From positions 1-8,268 of the forward strand of contig JAGOBX010000140.1 of assembly GCA_017999075.1 (NCBI GenBank): DNA of 8,268 nucleotides. The letters are read 5' to 3'. Below are positions 5,648 through 8,268 of the stretch, in pieces. Every line of letters begins with the position of its first letter. Position 1 is the first letter of the stretch. Both the position numbers and the translations under genes were made by a program. This DNA is from JAGOBX01 sp017999075 [NCBI: Candidatus Babelota bacterium]. Lineage in GTDB: Bacteria; JAGOBX01. Under the pieces are notes generated by a model. That model worked only from the letters and a program-made list of their open reading frames with translations. It did not search any database and was not told the origin of the DNA.

Positions 5648-7756
5648 TTAATATGGGGTAGCCGGAATATCAGGAAAATTTTTAATAAATATCAAACCAT
5701 TTTTATCGCTTAAAATTTTCCAGCCGTTATTTTCTTTAATAAGCTCAAAAGAAGCATTAACTGTAATATCCTGATTTCTTTCTATATCGTCAAACTTAAA
5801 TTTTCTTTTAAAAACAAAATCAACCTGCGCCCTCGAAGAATTCATAATATTAATTTTTTCATTCTGATAAACGCATGTCATAGTAACAGTTTTATCAAAA
5901 ACTTTTTTTATGCTTGTCTGCACATCCGTATAGTCTAAATAACCTTCATTACTTCCTGAAAATGACGAAGCAAGACAGTCAATAAACAAATCTTTATCAT
6001 TAGTCAAATAAGATTTACATAAATCCGAAAGTAAATCTTTCACCATATCCTGTTGGGTTTTATTTATAAAAGTAAGTTTTTCCAGAGGATAAAAATAGTC
6101 TTCTTCAAAAGTGCGGCCGTCATCCGATACAGCGATAATCTTAAATTTATATACAGAATTATCCTGAGGTTTAAACGAATATTTGAATTGATAAGGCTGC
6201 TGTTGTTTAATGAAAGTTATATTATTAAAACTGCCTCCGTCATCATAAGATATTGTAAAAGATTTCAATGCATTAGAACCGGTTAAATTTCCAGTAATAG
6301 AAATCATATCATTTTCTAAATCTTCTTTTGTGAAACTGGATTCTTTTTCAAATATTTCGACTGATTTATTATTTAATCTTATGTCCGAAATTATAATTTC
6401 AACAGGTTCTGCGGCAGTAGTTTCAGGTATATCAGAAGAAATAATTTCAGAAGTATCAGAAATATTTCTTTCCGCAGCTGAAGTATCAGAAATTACTGAT
6501 GTATCTTCAATAATTTGTTCTGAATCAGAGGCGGCAGCAGCAGGTTCAGCAAGGTTTATCGTAAATGAAGAAAATGTATTGGCATCATTAATAGAAATAA
6601 TTTCATTATCTGTATTAAATGCAGCTACAAACCACGAATATTGAATTTTATTTTTCAACGGTTCCACAGAATCATTTTCAGCAAATTGATATTTATTTTC
6701 GCTTATATTTTTTATCATTATTATATTGTTCTCAGAAATAGGAGTTTTCGACAAATAAAATTGATAATAATCCACGCCTTGAATTGGATCCCATAAAAAT
6801 AAAGGGATTAAATTAGTAATACTGGAATTGTTCGCAGGTTCAATCCTTTGAATATATTTTTTTTCAGGTTTAAGTATTACTCCGGTATAAGGCGGCTGAG
6901 TTAATGATGGAAAATAATAGTCCACATTTTCATCAACGACATATTCAATTTCTTCTTTAATCACAATTTTAGGTTCTTGAGTAGTCTGCGCCGGTTCCAA
7001 AGAAGGCGTTGAAGTTAAAACAGGCTGCTGCTGAACAGAAACAGGCGTTCTTATTTCATTTTCCTGTTCCTGCGAAGGTTCTTGCTGTGCATTTTGATTC
7101 TGAGTTTCCTGTTCTTTAATTGCAGCAGGCACATTCTGAACAGGAGCAGAAACAGGTTCACTAACATTCTGTACAGTATCTGCGCCAAATGATATTTCTA
7201 TATCTGTAAAAGAATTGCTTATTACTTCATCAAGAAAAATTATTTCTTCAATTTCCTGAACTGTCTGCTTTACATCCTGTTGCTGCTGTTCAGTTTGCTG
7301 AGGCAGTACAACAGGCGCAGACTGCTGAGGTTCATTCTGCTGCGATGATGAAGATTCAGATATCTGCGGTTTCGGTTCTTCAGCAGATTTTACAGGTTCA
7401 TAAGCAGCAGAACTTTTCTCATCTGCGGTTTTTTCTTGAGTCTGAACAGTATCCGCTGCTGAACTAATATTAACTTCATACGAACTGCTTACTGTTTCTT
7501 CAACCCATATTATTTCTTCAGTTATTCCCAAATCCAAAGAACCACTATCCTGAATATTTTGCTGATGAACTTCTATTTTCTGTTCTAATTTATCACCTTG
7601 ACTTATTTCTACAGCATTGTCTTCTCTTAATAATTCAGGTCCTCTAAAAAAATTATTGAACCCTTCAGGATATTCATAAACCTTCGCTATTAATAAATTT
7701 TGCGCACATATTATTATAATAATCAAAATAAACAATGACCCGTATCGTAAATTCAT
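5648..7756 (-). CDS. Exported multidomain protein: Gln/Pro-rich region, FN3-like, Ig-like and NTF2/SnoaL-like domains
   Basis: A 702-residue protein. An N-terminal signal peptide spans residues 1-24 (charged MNLR, a run of Ile, then LLIA|K); Cys17 lacks a small residue before it, so a lipobox is unlikely. Residues about 50-270 are low-complexity and rich in Gln, Glu, Pro, Ser and Ala, with three diverged copies of an acidic-hydrophobic motif (listed separately). Residues about 300-402 look like a fibronectin-III-type sandwich: IQRIEPANN, PLFLWDPIQGVDYYQFYLS, then IQYSWFVAAF and a closing FSSFTI strand. A Ser/Asp/Thr/Ala linker follows (403-450). Residues about 452-556 form an Ig-like domain (FTISYDDGGSF, YKFKIIAVSDDGRTF). 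Residues about 566-702 match the NTF2/SnoaL-like layout: a helix starting QQDMVKDLL, then strands ending FELIKENNGWKILSD. Three Cys (580, 594, 628) lie in that domain. It probably sits in the periplasm as a scaffold or binding protein. The gene lies between the FecR-domain gene and the barrel gene; no strong Shine-Dalgarno precedes the ATG. The exact function is unknown. Confidence 0.8.
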   Translation of the reverse strand: MNLRYGSLFILIIIIICAQNLLIAKVYEYPEGFNNFFRGPELLREDNAVEISQGDKLEQKIEVHQQNIQDSGSLDLGITEEIIWVEETVSSSYEVNISSAADTVQTQEKTADEKSSAAYEPVKSAEEPKPQISESSSSQQNEPQQSAPVVLPQQTEQQQQDVKQTVQEIEEIIFLDEVISNSFTDIEISFGADTVQNVSEPVSAPVQNVPAAIKEQETQNQNAQQEPSQEQENEIRTPVSVQQQPVLTSTPSLEPAQTTQEPKIVIKEEIEYVVDENVDYYFPSLTQPPYTGVILKPEKKYIQRIEPANNSSITNLIPLFLWDPIQGVDYYQFYLSKTPISENNIIMIKNISENKYQFAENDSVEPLKNKIQYSWFVAAFNTDNEIISINDANTFSSFTINLAEPAAAASDSEQIIEDTSVISDTSAAERNISDTSEIISSDIPETTAAEPVEIIISDIRLNNKSVEIFEKESSFTKEDLENDMISITGNLTGSNALKSFTISYDDGGSFNNITFIKQQQPYQFKYSFKPQDNSVYKFKIIAVSDDGRTFEEDYFYPLEKLTFINKTQQDMVKDLLSDLCKSYLTNDKDLFIDCLASSFSGSNEGYLDYTDVQTSIKKVFDKTVTMTCVYQNEKINIMNSSRAQVDFVFKRKFKFDDIERNQDITVNASFELIKENNGWKILSDKNGLIFIKNFPDIPATPY
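6450..6493. repeat. 14-bp direct repeat, 30-bp period, in the DTS-rich linker
   Basis: GAAGTATCAGAAAT occurs perfectly at 6450-6463 and 6480-6493. The 30-bp period equals 10 codons, giving two ISDTS units in frame (residues 422-426 and 432-436) next to a third DTS at 418-420. This suggests the linker grew by short in-frame duplication. Confidence 0.8.
6911..7519 (-). repeat. Three diverged copies of an EEI(I/E)-aromatic motif within the Gln/Pro-rich region
   Basis: Copy 1 is residues 80-105 (EEIIWVEETV ... ADTVQ), at 7442-7519. Copy 2 is residues 170-196 (EEIIFLDEVI ... ADTVQ), at 7169-7249. Copy 3 is residues 268-282 (EEIEYVVDENVDYYF), at 6911-6955, and lacks the ADTVQ end. Spacing is 90 and 98 residues. 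Copies 1 and 2 share their whole layout with one residue inserted, so they are protein-level repeats. The motifs are beta-prone and separated by disordered Gln/Pro-rich spacers. Confidence 0.65.
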
Positions 7757-7785
7757 ATTTTAATCAGATTACCCTAATTTCCGAT

Positions 7786-8268
7786 TTATTTTTTTACAAT
7801 TTTATACCTGTGAGTATATTTCCCCGGTTTTGTAAAAGTATACTTTGCAGAATATGTTTTCACATCTTCAATATTTTTTCCGCCTGAAACAAAACTCATC
7901 TGAACAGTTTCAACAATTTCATTTTCTTCGTTTAGTAATATCAAATTTATTGAAAACTTATCCTGTAAAATATTCTTGATTTTTACAGTATATTCGACAA
8001 CTTTTTTCCCATTTTCTTCGGAAACCAATGCGCTGTTTTGTTCAACAACTTCAGGGCTAAGCGGAATCTGAACTTTTTTAAATATCACCTGTTCCTGCTG
8101 CTGCAATTTCTGCAAATCCTGAGCAGGTATCTGAACAGGAGCCGACGGAGGAGTATTTTGTTTTACTGAAGCGCGTTTGCCTGCGCCTACAGAAATTTTC
8201 TGATCAGGAAATTCAGGATTAAAAACTTCCACTTGCCCGTCTAAAACAGATATTTGTGCTTCTTCTCC
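7786..8268 (-). CDS. FecR-domain protein, C-terminal part, 5'-truncated by window edge
   Basis: The frame is open from the right edge to the TAA at 7786-7788 and gives 160 residues. A GTG at 8232 could be taken as a start, but the 12 codons before it (GEEAQISVLDGQ) complete a typical FecR beta pattern. That pattern continues as VEVFNPEF, then ISVGAGKRASV at about 25-35, so the GTG is internal and the gene begins outside the window. Residues about 38-78 are a Gln/Pro-rich linker (PPSAPVQIPAQ, then LQKLQQQEQ) like that of the next gene. Residues about 79-160 form a beta-rich, Ig-like C-terminal domain (VVEYTVKIKN, FSINLILLNEENEIVETVQ, a closing KYTHRYKIVKK). In FecR itself this domain relays iron-citrate signals to a sigma factor, but many exported FecR-domain proteins have no such partner, and none is visible here. 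It is the first visible gene of the cluster; the next gene starts 29 nt downstream. Confidence 0.7.
   Translation of the reverse strand, partial: GEEAQISVLDGQVEVFNPEFPDQKISVGAGKRASVKQNTPPSAPVQIPAQDLQKLQQQEQVIFKKVQIPLSPEVVEQNSALVSEENGKKVVEYTVKIKNILQDKFSINLILLNEENEIVETVQMSFVSGGKNIEDVKTYSAKYTFTKPGKYTHRYKIVKK

Larger units (their letters stand above)
2137..8268 (-). other. Probable four-gene operon for envelope proteins
   Basis: The FecR-domain, FN3/NTF2, LptE-like/barrel and UPF0104 genes run in the same direction with gaps of 29, 20 and 5 nt. No terminator-like hairpin with a T-run lies between them. The promoter must lie beyond the right edge. The products are expected in the periplasm (two), the outer membrane (one) and the inner membrane (one), so the set spans the envelope. 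The first two share Gln/Pro-rich linker vocabulary (SAPVQ), which supports a joint function. Confidence 0.65.

Noticed and set aside
6053-6286. 77-codon plus-strand open frame
   Set aside because: Antisense to the Ig-like domain of the 702-residue protein; no domain and no ribosome binding site.
6330-6644. 104-codon plus-strand open frame rich in Ser, Glu and Ile
   Set aside because: Antisense to the Ser/Asp/Thr-rich linker. Its composition is the mirror of that low-complexity stretch, not an independent gene.
7000-7480. CAG/CTG-rich stretch as a CRISPR array or tandem repeat array
   Set aside because: There is no regular repeat-spacer unit; the pattern comes from Gln and Ala codons in a coding low-complexity region.
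7798-7804. Lipobox or other lipoprotein signal in the cluster proteins
   Set aside because: Cys17 of the 702-residue protein is preceded by Ile rather than Gly/Ala/Ser, and the barrel protein's signal peptide has no Cys. Neither looks like a lipoprotein. The FecR-domain protein's N-terminus is outside the window and cannot be judged.

Overview
The window comes from a very AT-rich bacterial genome (about 30% GC by eye). Its coding regions are dense, and the proteins are rich in Lys, Asn, Ile and Ser. Several products are exported or outer-membrane proteins: an Omp85-type barrel, a second large predicted barrel ending in Phe, and signal peptides. The host is therefore a Gram-negative (diderm) bacterium. 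The EFR1-like flavodoxin/ferredoxin protein suggests an anaerobe. The phylum cannot be fixed from sequence alone; AT-rich diderm anaerobes such as Elusimicrobiota/Endomicrobia or some spirochaetes would fit, but this is a guess. No rRNA, tRNA, CRISPR array, insertion sequence or phage gene was seen.

Layout. Positions 1-1173 (+) hold the C-terminal part of an Omp85-superfamily protein, one POTRA domain followed by a barrel of about 310 residues. This is the architecture of the C-terminal half of patatin-like PlpD (type Vd) proteins; the start lies outside the window. After a 143-bp gap with a weak promoter candidate and two small inverted repeats comes an EFR1-like flavodoxin plus 2[4Fe-4S] ferredoxin gene (1317-2081, +). 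It converges on a four-gene minus-strand cluster that fills the rest of the window.

The minus-strand cluster, in transcription order from the right edge, is as follows. (1) The C-terminal part of a FecR-domain protein (8268-7786), whose start lies outside the window. (2) A 702-residue exported protein with a long Gln/Pro/Glu/Ser-rich region, a fibronectin-III-like domain, an Ig-like domain and a C-terminal NTF2/SnoaL-like domain (7756-5648). (3) An 841-residue exported protein with a helical N-terminus, an LptE-like alpha/beta region and a C-terminal half that looks like an outer-membrane beta-barrel (5627-3102). (4) A UPF0104/AglD-type polytopic inner-membrane protein (3096-2137). Gaps are 29, 20 and 5 nt, so the cluster is almost certainly one operon.

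Working together: the operon encodes parts for periplasm, outer membrane and inner membrane. It could be an uncharacterised envelope assembly or surface-export module. That is inference from domain layout and gene order; no part of it can be tied to a named system. The most notable element is the apparent fusion of an LptE-like region to its own large barrel.
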